DNA of 64,000 nucleotides from Coprinellus micaceus (Eukaryota; Basidiomycota; Agaricomycetes; Agaricales; Psathyrellaceae): NCBI GenBank assembly GCA_951394405.1, contig OX596339.1, positions 1,178,001 through 1,242,000 of the forward strand, given 5' to 3'. A program made the translations under genes and the position numbers. Below the pieces are notes generated by a model. That model made no database searches. It saw only the letters and a program-made list of their open reading frames with translations, and was not told the origin of the DNA. Positions 9,201-20,731 of this stretch are shown here, one piece after another (the stretch's first letter is position 1; the number at the start of each line of letters is the position of its first letter).

Positions 9201-11787
9201 ATGATGTCTGGCACAGAGCCCATACACCCAGCTGAAGCGGTCCTTCCCACCCTTCGCAAGCTCGGCATCTCTGAGGCGTCCAAAGGGAGCCTGACCTCCC
9301 TCGATCCGATTACGATTGCAGAACGATGGATCACAGACTTTGCTAAAGCGACTGCCAAATCGACTCTGGACATTGCCTCCCTCGTTACCGACGTCTTACT
9401 CCCATCTGCATTCCAATCTACCTTCCTTTGCCCCGATTCCGAGCTCGACAAGCAAACTGGCCTTCCCCCGGCACCGGAGACAGGCGACAAGGAGGCCGGG
9501 GTATATTGGCGAGACGCACTCGCGCTGACATGGGACTTTAGAACGTTCGAAGGGACGCGGAAGATTCAGAAGTTCCTCGAGGATAGATTGGCTCAAGCCA
9601 ATATTCGCAACGTCAAGGTCGATCTCCGACCTGGGAGCCAGCCCAACATCCAGCAGGTCTTCGATGACCTTATATGGCTCCAAATCCTCTTCACATTCGA
9701 TACTGACATCGGAGGATGCACCGGGGTCGCGCGGCTGGTGCCCGTTTCGGTCGCAGATCAGCACTCCCTCGAAAGCGTTAAATGGAAGGCGCATACCGTA
9801 TTCACGCGCCTCGAGAGCTTGCACGGGGTCCCAGAGTTACTTGGCCCTCTCCGAGAACAGGAGCCGTACCGTGGACCATGGAGCGATAAACGGGCTGATG
9901 AGAGGGAGTTCAAGGACCGCGACCCGACGGTCTTGATAATTGGTGCTGGTCAGAGTGGTTTGGGAGTCGCCGCCAATCTCAAGGTGCTCGGTATCGACTG
10001 TCTCATGATTGAGAAAGCCGAGAGGGTGGGTGACAATTGGAGGAAGAGGTACGAGGCGTTGTGCTTGCATGACCCAGTGTGTGAGTGATCGAGCTGGGCT
10101 TCCCGACCGAGCCGGGTACTGACATTTGAGCAACGCAGGGTACGACCATATGCCATTCATCCCGTAAGCCCATTATCCCAAGAAATGATGAGGCGACTGA
10201 CTTTAGTGGAAGGTTCCCGAAGACGTGGCCAGTGTACACCCCTGCGCGAAAGGTGAGCGAAAATGGCGTATTGCGGCCTCAGGTCGTTGAATTCTCCTTC
10301 GTAGCTCGGGAATTGGCTGGAATCCTACGTCGATTCCATGGACTTGAACGTGTGGACCTCCTCTACCGTTACAAAAGTGGAGCCGGCGGGCGAAGACAGC
10401 TGGTCGGTCACAGTCGTATCGCGAGGTGGTCAAGGGAAGGAGGCCACAAGGATATTCCACGTGAAGCACGTCGTCTTCGCATCGGGGTGGAGGGGCAATT
10501 CACGAAATCTCCCCGACATTCCGGGAAGGGTAAGTCGGTGTCCGAGAGTGCATTGAACCGTGACTTCTAACGCTTCACTGTGCAGGACAAGTTCAAAGGC
10601 CAAACCTTGCATTCATCTCATCACAGCAAGGCAGTGGACCACCAAGGAAAGAAGGTCGTTGTCGTTGGGGCGTGTACATCAGGTGCGGGCGATTGGTGTC
10701 AGGGAATGAAGCCCATTGTTGACCCGCTTTCCAGCGTTTGATATATCTGTTGACTTGGTCGATCATGGAGTCGGTAAGCGTCACATCGCATGGGAGGAGA
10801 CACTGGAACTTACCCGCTCATAGATACCACAATGTTCCAGAGGAGCTCCTCCTACATCATCTCCTCGAAGAGTGTCCAAGCTTTGCTCGCTGGGTTGTAC
10901 AGCGAGGAAGCACCATACCCCACAGACGTGGCCGATCGACTGAACCTGTCCCTGCCCAATCAAGTATCTGCAGGGGCGGGCTACCGGGCGAGAAAGTTTG
11001 TTGGCGATATGGATAAGTAAGCGCTATCCAATGCCCCATAGGTGCTGCTGCTAATCCCCGTCCCTTTTTAGAGAGATTATCCAAGGACTCGAAGCGAAAG
11101 GCTTCCACTGTAACAAGGGCTATCGAGAGACTGGCCTGATGTTCTTGGTTTGGGTGTACGGCGGAGGCTATTACATGGGTTATTTCTCTCCATGCCATGG
11201 GAAGGGAAACCACCAACTGACCTTTCCACGTAGACGCTGGCGGTTCTCAATACATCATCGACGGCAGGCTCAAAGTTAAAGGAGACTGTGGATCCATCAA
11301 GGAGTACACCCAGAATGGACTGAAGTTCGAGGACGGTAGCGAGCTGCCAGCCGATGTTGTCGTCTTCTGCACTGGGTGAGCGTCCACTGGATCAACTCGC
11401 CCCACCCTAGACTTATATATCTCATTTCAGGTACTCCGAGGCGAAGGAGGCATTGGGCACTGTCTTAGATCAAGAAGTCGTCGACAAATGCTCGCCGCTT
11501 TGGGGGTTGAATGACGAGGGCGAGCTTCTGGGAGTGCACCGCGAGATTGGCCCAAGGGGGCTGTGGAGCATGATGGGTTAGTCTCTCCCCGTCAGGGCTT
11601 TCATGGCCAGATCCGACTTCTAACCCTCCTCTTTACCAGGGAACCTCGCCCTATGCCGCATGCATTCTAAACACGTCGCCCTTCGTAAGTCAATCCATGT
11701 TTTTTCTTCTCATGTCATGGTGCTGAATTGCGCGTAGAAATTGCGGCTATTCGGAAAGGGGTCTTCGGGGAAAGGTATTCCGCATGA
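9201..11787 (+). CDS. FAD-dependent (FMO-like) monooxygenase
   Basis: Twelve exons join in frame to 664 residues: 9201-10080, 10139-10163, 10207-10252, 10305-10529, 10586-10682, 10735-10773, 10824-11016, 11072-11178, 11234-11375, 11431-11576, 11640-11684 and 11738-11787. Residues 1 to about 215 form an alpha-plus-beta leader, probably NTF2-like. Next come the FAD fingerprint VLIIGAGQSGLGVAANLK, the CLHDPVWYDHMPFIP segment and LGNWLESYVDSMDLNVW. The second nucleotide-binding loop reads VVVVGACTSAFDISVDL, with Ala-Cys-Thr-Ser where GxGxSG is usual. The late motif is VVFCTGY. This order is typical of fungal flavin monooxygenases, which hydroxylate amines or sulfides or carry out Baeyer-Villiger chemistry. 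The substrate is unknown. ATG 9204 is an equally possible start. The frame can also be opened at TTG 9195, which I reject. No biosynthetic cluster surrounds it. Confidence 0.9.
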
Positions 11788-13207
11788 AGTGCAGCGTCTC
11801 GATGGAATCTGGATATTTGGGACAACTAGGGGTAGGATATGGTGATCTGAGTTTGAATGTAGTTAGCGGTGTAGAGAGCAGGGTGATAAACTGGAATGGC
11901 ATACCGCAACATTCGTTCGTCAGGTTTTGCCCTTGATGTGTTGGTTCTGTTCAAGTTGGATTTGCTGGGTATGTAAGGGCTGCAGCTTCTAGATGTAACA
12001 AGTGCAAATAGTTTGGATACCCGACACTGATGACTCTTACTAGACTCTGCCACCCTAGGCGTTCATGGTATGATTCAGGTTTCACCTCTACTATCAGTGA
12101 TCTCGAAAAGGATCCTCCCCTTTGGTCACAGCCAAGGTAAAGGATCTCAACTCAATGGTACTGCTCACTTTAGCCATCCGCCGACTGGCCTCGTCACCCT
12201 TGTTCCTCGGTTGTTTCAGACAGCATTCTCTGCCTGGGAGAACGCGGGGATATGGTCTAGTTGAGGCTGGCTTAGCGGACTTGTGGACCACTCTGCCATG
12301 TATCCGACCCTACCCAAGCTGCGGATGGACAGCTGTCGTAGGTCCATTCAACGCTGGAACACCTTTGCGCAGCGTCATCCCTTTGCGAGTACTGTCGCTC
12401 TTCCAGCAACGCGTAACGGCGCTGGCTAGTGGCCGCTCTCTCTTCATTTTCCTTGGATTGCTACCAACAGCGTCATGCTTTCTAATAGATTTACTATTGG
12501 CAGTCGCTGCTGTAAACAGCGCTTCAGAACTCAGGCCCATCAAATGTCGCAGCCTCGTGCGCAGTTCCACCTGGGCGATACTTACAGAGATTAGTGACTC
12601 GGTCACCCGTGATCCTTCATTTCTGACGATTACCGCCCTGGCTGTGCCGCCCATCCTTGATTCGCTCACAGGAACTGGGTGGCGATCTTCTCAATGACTC
12701 GAAGACGCGCTTCTCTCGCGTGCAATGGCTTGAGTGCGGGGAACGGACTGCGAAATCAGGACTGAACGGGCATCTCATACAAAGCTGTGTGGGCCAGTTA
12801 GAAGTTTCTACTGGTTAGATCGACTCTCGGGCTTTGCTCGAATAGCTTTCAGTCGGCTCTACACAAGTTTTGGGATGTCGTCGGATGTACACGAAACCAG
12901 ATGAAACTCTGGTTGCAGGTCACTTTACTTCGAACTTCTAGATACCTTGGAAACGCATGTGGTTCCGAAGTAAATCAGGACGGGGACCACACAGAAGTTC
13001 AAAAGCGTTCTCGCCTTAGTCCTCGGTAGAGAGAATAGGGCCGATGCGCAGCAGGCCTGTGTTACAGGTCAATCGGGAGACCTCAAAGCAACATTTAAAA
13101 GGTGGGACCTCGTACCGCCGGATATTAATTTGTCCTTCGTCGCTGTTCAGACACCCCCTACTCCCTTCTCGATTCCACTTGAGTGAAATCTGGACAACCT
13201 GAACACA
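11788..13207. other. Intergenic, no confident gene
   Basis: Overlapping frames on opposite strands occupy 12122-12697 (+) and 12310-12669 (-). The minus frame has a somewhat protein-like composition (IAQVELRTRLRHLMGLSSEA), but I find no start context, splice chain or domain to support it. The right end contains the promoter of hydrolase copy 2. Confidence 0.4.
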
Positions 13208-14106
13208 ATGCCTGGTATGAATTGGGAAGCGGGACAACTCGCAGTGATCCGTCCAACCATGCCGCATCGCGCCACAGTCATTTTCGCGCACGTACGTCCC
13301 TCAATGTCAATTTCCTTGAAATAGATCGCCTGACGGCTACCTCATACAGGGCATGGGCCAATCCAACGCAACGTGGCAAATGGCTTTTGCGAAAGCACTC
13401 GCTCCACAATTTCCTTCCGTTCAATGGCTCCTCCCTCAAGCGTACGTACCGCCCTGCTGCGCACTTAACAGCACTTAACGAATTTCATAACATTGCCATG
13501 TTCGCTTTGTATCGGCATTCTACAGTCCGTTACGGAGGGTTTCGATAAACCAAGGGATGCTGCGGCCCAGTTGGTTTGACATATGGCGACTGCCGCCGCA
13601 TCCGTCGGAATACGACGAGCAAGCAATCACGGAGAGCATCTCGGCGATTGAGGATCTCATCCTCAACCAGATCCATTCTGGTATTGACGCAAAGCGGATA
13701 TTTCTTATGGGTTTCAGCCAAGGCGCGGCGCTGAGCCTCTGCGTCGGATTGACCACCTTGAATGAGCTCGGAGGCGTAATATCGATGTCTGGATGGTTGC
13801 CGCCCGCCTACCGAAGTGTACGTTGTCTTTTCTCTGATGCTCCGCCCTTTTTCTAATGTATCCCGTGAACAGCATATCACACTTGGTCCCTCATTCCCCA
13901 TATTGTGGTGTCACGGTACAGACGACAGGGAAATACCCGTTTCCTATGGTCGCGACGCCGTGGAATTCATAAAGGCTCTCCCCGGATACGATGGCTCCCG
14001 CGGAAACGGGGTCATCGTTCGAACGTACACCGGGCTCCAGCACGCAATTAACGACGCAGAGTTAGCTGATATTGCTGCCTTTCTCGGCATGCAGCTTCAG
14101 TCGTAG
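13208..14106 (+). CDS. Acyl-protein thioesterase / carboxylesterase-like hydrolase (copy 2)
   Basis: Exons 13208-13291, 13350-13441, 13526-13817 and 13873-14106 join to 233 residues. The fold and active site match copy 1: VIFAHGMGQSN in the oxyanion region, GFSQGAALSL around the serine, GTDDREIPVSYG around the aspartate and GLQHAIND around the histidine. LLPQAP, INQGMLRPSWFDIW and SEYDEQAI are conserved between the copies. Exon lengths 2-4 equal those of copy 1, so the two arose by duplication of an already intron-bearing gene. They have diverged a good deal, which points to an old event. All introns here begin with GT. A tRNA-Lys gene follows 791 bp downstream on the same strand, mirroring copy 1. 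Confidence 0.92.
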
Positions 14107-14897
14107 GCTGGGCCTCATCTTGCCCCCCTTCGTTCATCTCCGTCTTTGTCTTCCACCACGGACCATGCTCTGTTGCTATTCACTGCCGCCACTATATTTA
14201 TTCCTAACTCGTATTATTCAGCGAACATTGTTTCAGGGCCCTGGCCTTGTATGTATTCTTGTGCTTTCCTTTACCTTATAGCCGTTACCTATTTGCTTTG
14301 CCCACATTCCGTAGATAGACTGACAGACTGTGACAGTGGATCAGACCCCCCTTCGCCTTCCTTGCCTTTGACACTTAGTCTATCCCCGGGAATTTTAGAT
14401 CTACCCTACTCTATGTATAGTAACGTGCTGCCCATGTTGTAATCTCGTCCCGCTATTTTCGGGCATGGCCTTCCTGGAGGAGTAGACCTATTCTAAGGCG
14501 TACCATCATTCTCGTCCCTCTTCTTCTTCTTCTTCTCACCTCGACCTTCCCGTGTCCCTTCTACCTCCAGCCCAGTGTCCAAGGTAATCTATCGGGGTCG
14601 TCAGAGGTGGGCTGCCAGGCTAGGAATGAGGTCTCTCAGCTTTGCGACTCAAGAGTTAAAATTTAGACGCAATCCGGGGGAGGGAATTGGTGTCCAGTGT
14701 TCCAACCTTCCTCCCCTGCGATGCGGCGCTTCGTCCGGGTAACACGGATGCTATCGCACGGTACAGTGCGGCAGAGTGCGGCCGACCTAGCCACTTGCAC
14801 AGCTTGCGAACCTGTTCCTCGGCGTCGACACATCTAGCGCCCGTCAGCGGTGAACGCGGCAACCGGATCAGAACGGCGGATCAACAGATGTAGCACC
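14107..14897. other. Intergenic; 3' UTR and a TTC microsatellite
   Basis: The stretch is pyrimidine-rich after the hydrolase stop. It contains a short (TTC)n run near 14520-14537. I see no gene before the tRNA at 14898. Confidence 0.5.
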
Positions 14898-14998
14898 GCC
14901 CGCCTAGCTCAATCGGCTAGAGCGTCAGACTTTTACGTTCAAGGCTCCGGCTGTGATTCAGTAATCTGAAGGCTGCGAGTTCGACCCTCGCGGTGGGC
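14898..14998 (+). tRNA. tRNA-Lys (TTT), with a 28-nt intron
   Basis: The arms and the 73-nt mature sequence are identical to those of the minus-strand gene at 7195-7287, with anticodon TTT in loop CTTTTAA. The intron sits at the same canonical position (after base 37) but is 28 nt long, begins CGTTCAAGG and bears no clear resemblance to the 20-nt intron of the other copy. Confidence 0.95.
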
Positions 14999-15532
14999 TA
15001 CGAGAAACTTTAGTCTTGCATTTTTGCTGAGGGCCAAGAGAATTACCATGGCGAGCATGTGCTATGTAGGTTTAGGCGCCCGTCCCAGGTCCCTCGCCAT
15101 CTAAAGTGCGGGAAACCTTTTCACGGAATGACCAATAACACCCGCACACTCGCCCTCCGTCACCTCGTGTTCGGAGAGCAGGAATCTGCGGGGTAATTGT
15201 AGTTACCTCTAGCTTGTCCTTCCGTGTCCTCACCCATTCCACCAGTCTTCCACCTGGGTCCCTCGCATTACCTGTCGATGTTCTGTCTTTCTGCCTGCAC
15301 GCGGTGGGTGAGAGGGAAAGAATGAAATTGATGGCAAATTTAAACAAGTTCAACATGAAGCCAGGATATGCCTGCAGGGACCCTGAAAAAGAAAAGATGT
15401 CTACGTCAAGCAGCCCTTTGAAAGGTCGGAGTGGAGGGGACGTCAAGTCGTCGATCCGGGATTTAGAGACTTCGAGGCGAGGCGGGGCAGCCTTTCGCAT
15501 TGACCGTAAGCGTCCGTCAATCGTTCGGAGGA
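14999..15532. other. Intergenic, no supported gene
   Basis: This is the 3' flank shared by tRNA-Lys (+) and the AA9 gene (-). Frames on both strands lack recognisable motifs. Confidence 0.5.
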
Positions 15533-17248
15533 TTAAGGCAAGCACTGGGCGTAAAACGCTAAGGGATGAAGAGGAGCGTTCAATCGAGAGCTTATGCAAT
15601 AGGAGGAAGTGTAGCGTACCGTGGAAGCGAACGCAGCGCCCCTGAGAGCAGGTGGTGGATCCAGTGTATCCGGACTGAGATTTGGAAATGTAAGTCGGTA
15701 CGCCGGGCCACTCATGAAAGCATTACTTACACCACCGCACTGGCCGTAGAGGGGGACACTAGCAGGAGCAACAGACTGCACAGGCGCAGCCGAGGATTGG
15801 ACTGGGGCAACGTTAGCGGCGCCGGGAAGGCACTGAGAGTAGTACTCTGTAATGGAGATGAATATCTGAAGCTACACTCGTGTGAAGAGAGTGTCTTTTA
15901 CCGTTCGAGAACACGCAAGTCGAACCAGAAGCGCAAGCGGTAGGGCCACTGGGTAATCCAAGGTTAGCACCACTCTTGATGCTTCCGGTTGTTGAAGGAC
16001 ACTTACTTGAAGTTGCGGCCACCGCACTGTCCGTAGAGAGAAGCGACGCCGGCAGCTGGGGCAGTGGCGGTGGGAGCAGCTGCAGACGTGGAGGTGGTAC
16101 GAATGGTCACGAAGCCAGAGGTAATGGGACGGACAGAGGTAGCGGTGGTGGTAACAGCAGGGGCAGCAGTGGTCGTTACCTGGGGTGCCGTGGTGGTAAC
16201 AGGGGCAGGGGCAGCAGTCGCACTCGCAACGGGTCCCTGTCCTGGGATACCAACACGGCCAATCTCGCCACCCTTAGCACCAGACCAGACAGCAGGACCG
16301 GGCGCCTTGTAGGAGGAAGCCGGGGTGCCGTTGTAAAGGTTGAACTTGATGCCGGGGGAGGAGTTAGTGTAGTCGCCAGGGAGAGCAACGCCCTTGGGGA
16401 GTGCATCGGTTCCGGCGGAGGTGACCTTGACCTGGACGCAGCTGGGGTAGAGCTGGGCACCACGAGCGGCGTTCTCAGTGAAGAGGGCGTCAGCTTCGTG
16501 GAGAGCGATGATCTCGGCTGCACTTTCTCGTCAGTAAATAGTCTAATCCGAAAAACAAGGGAGGCGTACCGCGAAGGATGTAGTCACCAGCAGGGACGTT
16601 GGGGATGGTGACACTGTGCTGGCCATGGGCAGCAATGAGCTTGTCAACAGCGAAGGTGCCATCCGCAAAGCCGTTGGCTTCGAAAATCTTAGTCCATTCC
16701 TTGCCCGCGGCATCGGAGATGTAGACGAGAACTGGTGCACGATGAGCCTCCTGGAACGTCCACAAGTAGGATCCGCTAATACTTACCAGGGCCCTTGTGG
16801 GATCCGTCGATGATATCATCGTCCCGGCTGAACATATGTTTAGTTACCTTTCCTGGACATTGAGAAGCGACACTCACTTGTCGTGGTGCCACTCGAAGGT
16901 GAACTTATCTCCGGCCTTAACAGAGACGCTGTTGGCAACAACTGAGAGAAATAAAAGTCAGGGTAATGTAATGAATCATTCCTGCGGGTGCACGAACCTC
17001 GGTTGTTGGCGTTGCAAGTCAAATCGGCGGAGGTGAGGTCCTTGACGGGGCTATTGTTGGGGGGAGAGCGAATCTGAATATACCACGGCCATGAGCCACC
17101 CTGTTGGCATAAGAGAAAAAACGGGACGTGCGTAGCGGTTGCGGCCATCTCCCTGCTCAACGCCATTGACCCAGACACCGAAGACGGTGCTGTGGGCAAC
17201 GGCGGTCGCAGCTGCAGATGCTAAACCAAGCAAAGTCGCAAAACGCAT
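15533..17248 (-). CDS. AA9 lytic polysaccharide monooxygenase with two C-terminal CBM1 modules
   Basis: This is a secreted copper enzyme that cleaves cellulose or related glucans by oxidation. Ten exons (17123-17248, 16998-17073, 16878-16941, 16787-16827, 16570-16731, 16007-16517, 15902-15948, 15731-15846, 15620-15674, 15533-15558) join in frame to 407 residues. Signal peptide [18 protein letters not shown] is followed by His-1 of the histidine brace in [11 protein letters not shown]. The family motifs [50 protein letters not shown] (second His) and [11 protein letters not shown] follow. A Thr/Ala/Pro-rich linker leads to one complete CBM1 ([19 protein letters not shown] to EYYSQCLP). A short Ala/Pro/Val linker leads to a second ([16 protein letters not shown] to AFYAQCLP), which ends the protein. 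Single CBM1 is common in AA9; a tandem pair is unusual. It would normally be induced on plant cell wall material. Confidence 0.95.
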
Positions 17249-17395
17249 GATCAAGATCAAGAGTAGACGCGGAGGGGTAGGGGAGTAGAGAACGTTGGGG
17301 TCACAACGATAGACGAGGAAAGGCAAGACGTAGACAGGTAGGAATCAAAGAAAAGAAGGACGGTGCAGGCAAACTGGTTGCGCTACAAAAACAAA

Positions 17396-17425
17396 AGAAA
17401 GAGAGAGAGAGAGAGAGGGAGAGAA
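17396..17425 (-). repeat. CT-rich tract in the AA9 leader
   Basis: A (GA)n run on the plus strand reads as CT repeats on the coding strand, between the TATA-like box and the AA9 start. Pyrimidine-rich leaders are common just before fungal transcription starts. Confidence 0.6.
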
Positions 17426-17460
17426 AACTGGATGAAGAACAGTCCCTAACCAGCGAGGCA

Positions 17461-17470
17461 TTTTATATGC
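17461..17470 (-). promoter_or_regulatory. TATA-like box of the AA9 gene
   Basis: The minus strand reads GCATATAAAA about 215 bp upstream of the AA9 ATG and just upstream of the CT-rich tract. This is the order expected of a strongly inducible fungal promoter. Assignment is by position only. Confidence 0.5.
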
Positions 17471-19450
17471 GGCCAGAGCCAAGCCCATCGGAGATCTCTT
17501 CAAGCAGCTTTCAGGGTTGATTTGATGTTTAGTGGCGACCAGGGCAGCCCAGGCACGCCCCCAAGCATAATTCTGTGGCCAGGATCGCGACCGGACACAA
17601 AAAGTACACATGGTTGGGCTCTATGTCGGATAAGGAGAACCTCGACAGCCACGGCGGACCTTCGTGTAACCAGCGAACGATGATAGCATCAGCTACGGAT
17701 ACAGACTCGAGCACGCGCGCCGTGCCTCCTCGCACGTCTAGAAAATGCGTTGCCAACCACGCCACGCAGTTAGCCGCCGGGGCGAGGTACAAGCGCCCTG
17801 CCAGGTGGCGGGCGAGGCGACGCTTGAAACTCCTGAAATCCGCAGGGCGGGTTTTCAGCAGCCCTCTTTCCGGCCACTCTGGGACGATTTGGTTCGTGCA
17901 GTATGTGTAAAGGCAAGGTTTCCAGGGTTTGAGATGAAGAGCCTTGACTGGAGGGGAACAAGGAGGGACGCGCGTGTTTCCCCACGCTCTGACTGACAAT
18001 CATGTCTCTCTGGAGACGCTCATTGTTTACCCCGAGATCTTACCGGACCAAGTCATACGGGCACGGATGCAGCTGCTATATTGTCTCAACATCCCAGTTT
18101 GTTATATTTTCATTATGGATTATGGGCTTACGTGTGTGTAACGACGATATGGAGAACGATTATCTTCTCTATCTAGAGTCTGGTTCACGAGACTAAAGCA
18201 TCCTGGGCGTATATCGTGCGATGAAGGTGCCCAGGTCGTTGAGCAAGGGCATGGAGATCGGTTCGAAAACAAGGGCTGTTCCAGCGGATGAGTGTGAGGG
18301 GCATATGGCGCTTCTCTACGGCGCATTCGCCCAATTTGGCTCCACCACGCGCGCCAGTGGGTCGTACGTTACTCTAGGTCAACGAGGTTAGCTTAGGATG
18401 GCATTAATTAGCAAAGGAGTCAGAAGATTGTTAGACTGCGATCAAAGCATCTAGAGCGTACCCGAGGGTGTCTCCTTCAGCCTTGACTCGACTACAACTC
18501 ATCGTATACCTGGAGCTGGGGATGGGATTCGGAGGGCTGCTTAACAAGTGCTACAGCCCGTCGAGCGATCAGCGGCATGCATCGCTGGGAAGGCACCTTG
18601 CAAAGAGGATGAGGTAAATCGCGGGCCGAGGACAGCGGCCTCGGTCAGAGTTTGGAATATTCAGAAGATGGACGGGGCAGTGAAATGTGGTACAGTAGTT
18701 TGACGGCCATCCCCATCCGTTGAGCCTACCCAGCGTCTCCGCCATCGAATACCAGAAGAAGGATCGGAGAGCAGATCCAGTCCCGTTCAACCAGAAAGAG
18801 AACAAGGATGGGTAGGGTAGAAAATCCAAGTTGTGACCTAAGACGTGAATCGCAATGATCCTTCTTCGACCAGAGACGCCTTTGGTGGGAGCAAACTAGA
18901 GTTGGAGTGGAAGGGGGTGATGGTGCTCGGGCGGGCGTTATCGTCAACGATGCCGCACTGTGAGTCTCCTCAGACCCCAAAGGGCCGATCCATCGTACGA
19001 AAAGGTGGAACCATGCTCGTCGGGCACGACGACCAGGGGAGAGTCGGGGTTCTCTGCTTGAACTTTCACAATGGGCATGTTTTGGTCGGACAGCGATGGG
19101 GACCCTACATTCTCGTGCATTTCTTCAAATGCCGGGCCGCGTTGAGGGTGCTCCGCGAAATAGCAGTCAAGAGCTCGACTCACAGAAAGGCTTTAAATCG
19201 AGTTTGGAGTCGTCGTCTGTGGTACATGCCCCTTCATTTCCAAGTGTTGATAGATCCACGACTACGTTACGAGCAAAAAAAAAGTTGTCAACGATCAGGG
19301 GTTTGGTGGGGGTGTTCGTCGTCGTCGTTCGTCGCGGTCAGCGTCTCTGCCATCGCCATCGTGTTTGTCGTTGTGTACGCGTCGATGGCGAGCTCGGACC
19401 CAATCGCGGTGCGCGTCGTTGCACCTGAACCACACGTCACAGGCTCAAGG
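17471..19450. other. Intergenic between AA9 (-) and enoyl reductase (+)
   Basis: Almost 2 kb lies upstream of both divergent genes. A frame open from 18845 runs into the enoyl reductase start, but its upstream part has no domain, so I treat it as chance. No repeat or RNA gene is seen. Confidence 0.45.
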
Positions 19451-20731
19451 ATGGTGTCCATAACGATCTCCTCTGCCTCAAAGCCCCCTTCGTTCGCGAG
19501 GGAGCTCCCCATCTCCGTCGAGGTTGACACCGACTCGACCGTTGGCGAGTTGAAGAAGAAAATCGCGAGGAAATTCCCCAAGGTGGGTGTTAATTATCCT
19601 GCATTCAACGTGCCTTGACGTCTATTAGTTCTCTGCAGCTCGCCAGAAGATCTCAGTGAAGGGGGACAAGAAGGCCCTCGATGATGAGGTCAAGATTTCG
19701 ACGGTTTTGGGAGTCAAGCTCGAAGGAGCTGAGCTGCAGGTGAAGGATTTGGGACCTCAGATTAGCTGGAGGACCGTGTTCTTGATCGAATATGTGCGTA
19801 CAACCTCCCTTGGATGGGGTAATATGCGTCTAATTCTGAATAGGCTGGACCCCTGATCATCCACCCTTTGATGTACTACTTCCCCGATATTTGGTATCGA
19901 ACCAATGTCCAACACAGCGAGCTGCAGAAGTAAGTTTCCTGAATGGCCGTCGGGGGCCCTTTTGTTGACTCCTGAACAGGTTCGTTTTCGCGTTTGTGAT
20001 GCTTCACTTCCTGAAGCGTGAACTCGAAACTCTCTTGTATGTCCCCCTCGTTATCTAATTTGGCATAGCCCTTATCATGGTGCAGCGTTCACCGATTCTC
20101 TCATGGAACCATGCCCTTCCTCAACGTTTTCAAAAAGTAAGCGGTGTTAATCACATGTTATGACCGGGCGCTAATTGCACCATCAGCTCTGCTCACTATC
20201 ACATCCTGAGCGGCCTCTTCCTCGCATACGAGATCTACTCACCAAAATTCGCGGCCAAGGGTCCCGCCATTGTCGGTACCTACCGCGAGAACCCCAACTG
20301 GCTGTGGGCCTTTACCGGTGTCTGGGCTGTAAGTGCCGCTTCCATATTCTCTGGCATGCATCTGACGGATGGGTTTAGTTCGCTGAGGTCTCCAATCTAC
20401 GCGCACACCTGACGTTGCGCAACCTGAGGCCTGCTGGATCTCGCAAGCGGGCTGTCCCTCACGGCTATGGTTTCAACCTCGTCTCCTGTCCCAACTATTT
20501 CTTCGAAACCATCGGCTGGGCAGTCATTAGCGCCATGACCAATGGCTACACAGGTGAGTGACACCTTTTGCGTCCTTGACACCCGCTAATCAAATCATAG
20601 CCCACCTCTTTTTCGTTGTGGCGACTTTGCAAATGGCTGCTTGGGCTCTCAAGAAGCATAGGAACTACAAGAAGGAGTTCGGCAAGGAGTATCCGCGTGG
20701 CAGGAGGGCAATGTTCCCCTTCATCTTGTAG
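19451..20731 (+). CDS. TSC13: Very-long-chain trans-2,3-enoyl-CoA reductase
   Basis: This ER membrane enzyme performs the last reduction of each fatty-acid elongation cycle, using NADPH, and supplies chains for sphingolipids. Eight exons (19451-19582, 19629-19793, 19844-19929, 19980-20036, 20086-20136, 20187-20328, 20379-20553, 20601-20731) give 312 residues, close to the family length. Residues 1 to about 90 form a ubiquitin-like domain (ISVEVDTDSTVGELKKKIAR). Several membrane segments and the steroid 5-alpha-reductase C-terminal domain follow. Diagnostic pieces are QISWRTVFLIEYAGPLIIHP, VMLHFLKRELETLFVHRFSH, LRNLRPAGSRKR, PHGYGFNLVSCPNYFFE and the terminal HRNYKKEFGKEYPRGR. The start at 19451 gives MVSITI directly before the ubiquitin-like fold. 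It is expected to be an essential housekeeping gene. Confidence 0.95.

Noticed and set aside
12122..12697. A 191-codon plus-strand frame and an overlapping 119-codon minus-strand frame
   Set aside because: They overlap on opposite strands and show no domain, no splice partners and no family resemblance.
15976..16611. Gly/Ser-rich 211-codon plus-strand frame over the AA9 gene
   Set aside because: It is the antisense shadow of the AA9 linker and catalytic exon, with composition produced by Thr/Ala/Pro codons on the other strand.
18845..19450. Long open frame that runs into the enoyl reductase start and would add about 200 residues
   Set aside because: The upstream part has no relation to the family, and the protein begins with its expected ubiquitin-like domain at 19451.
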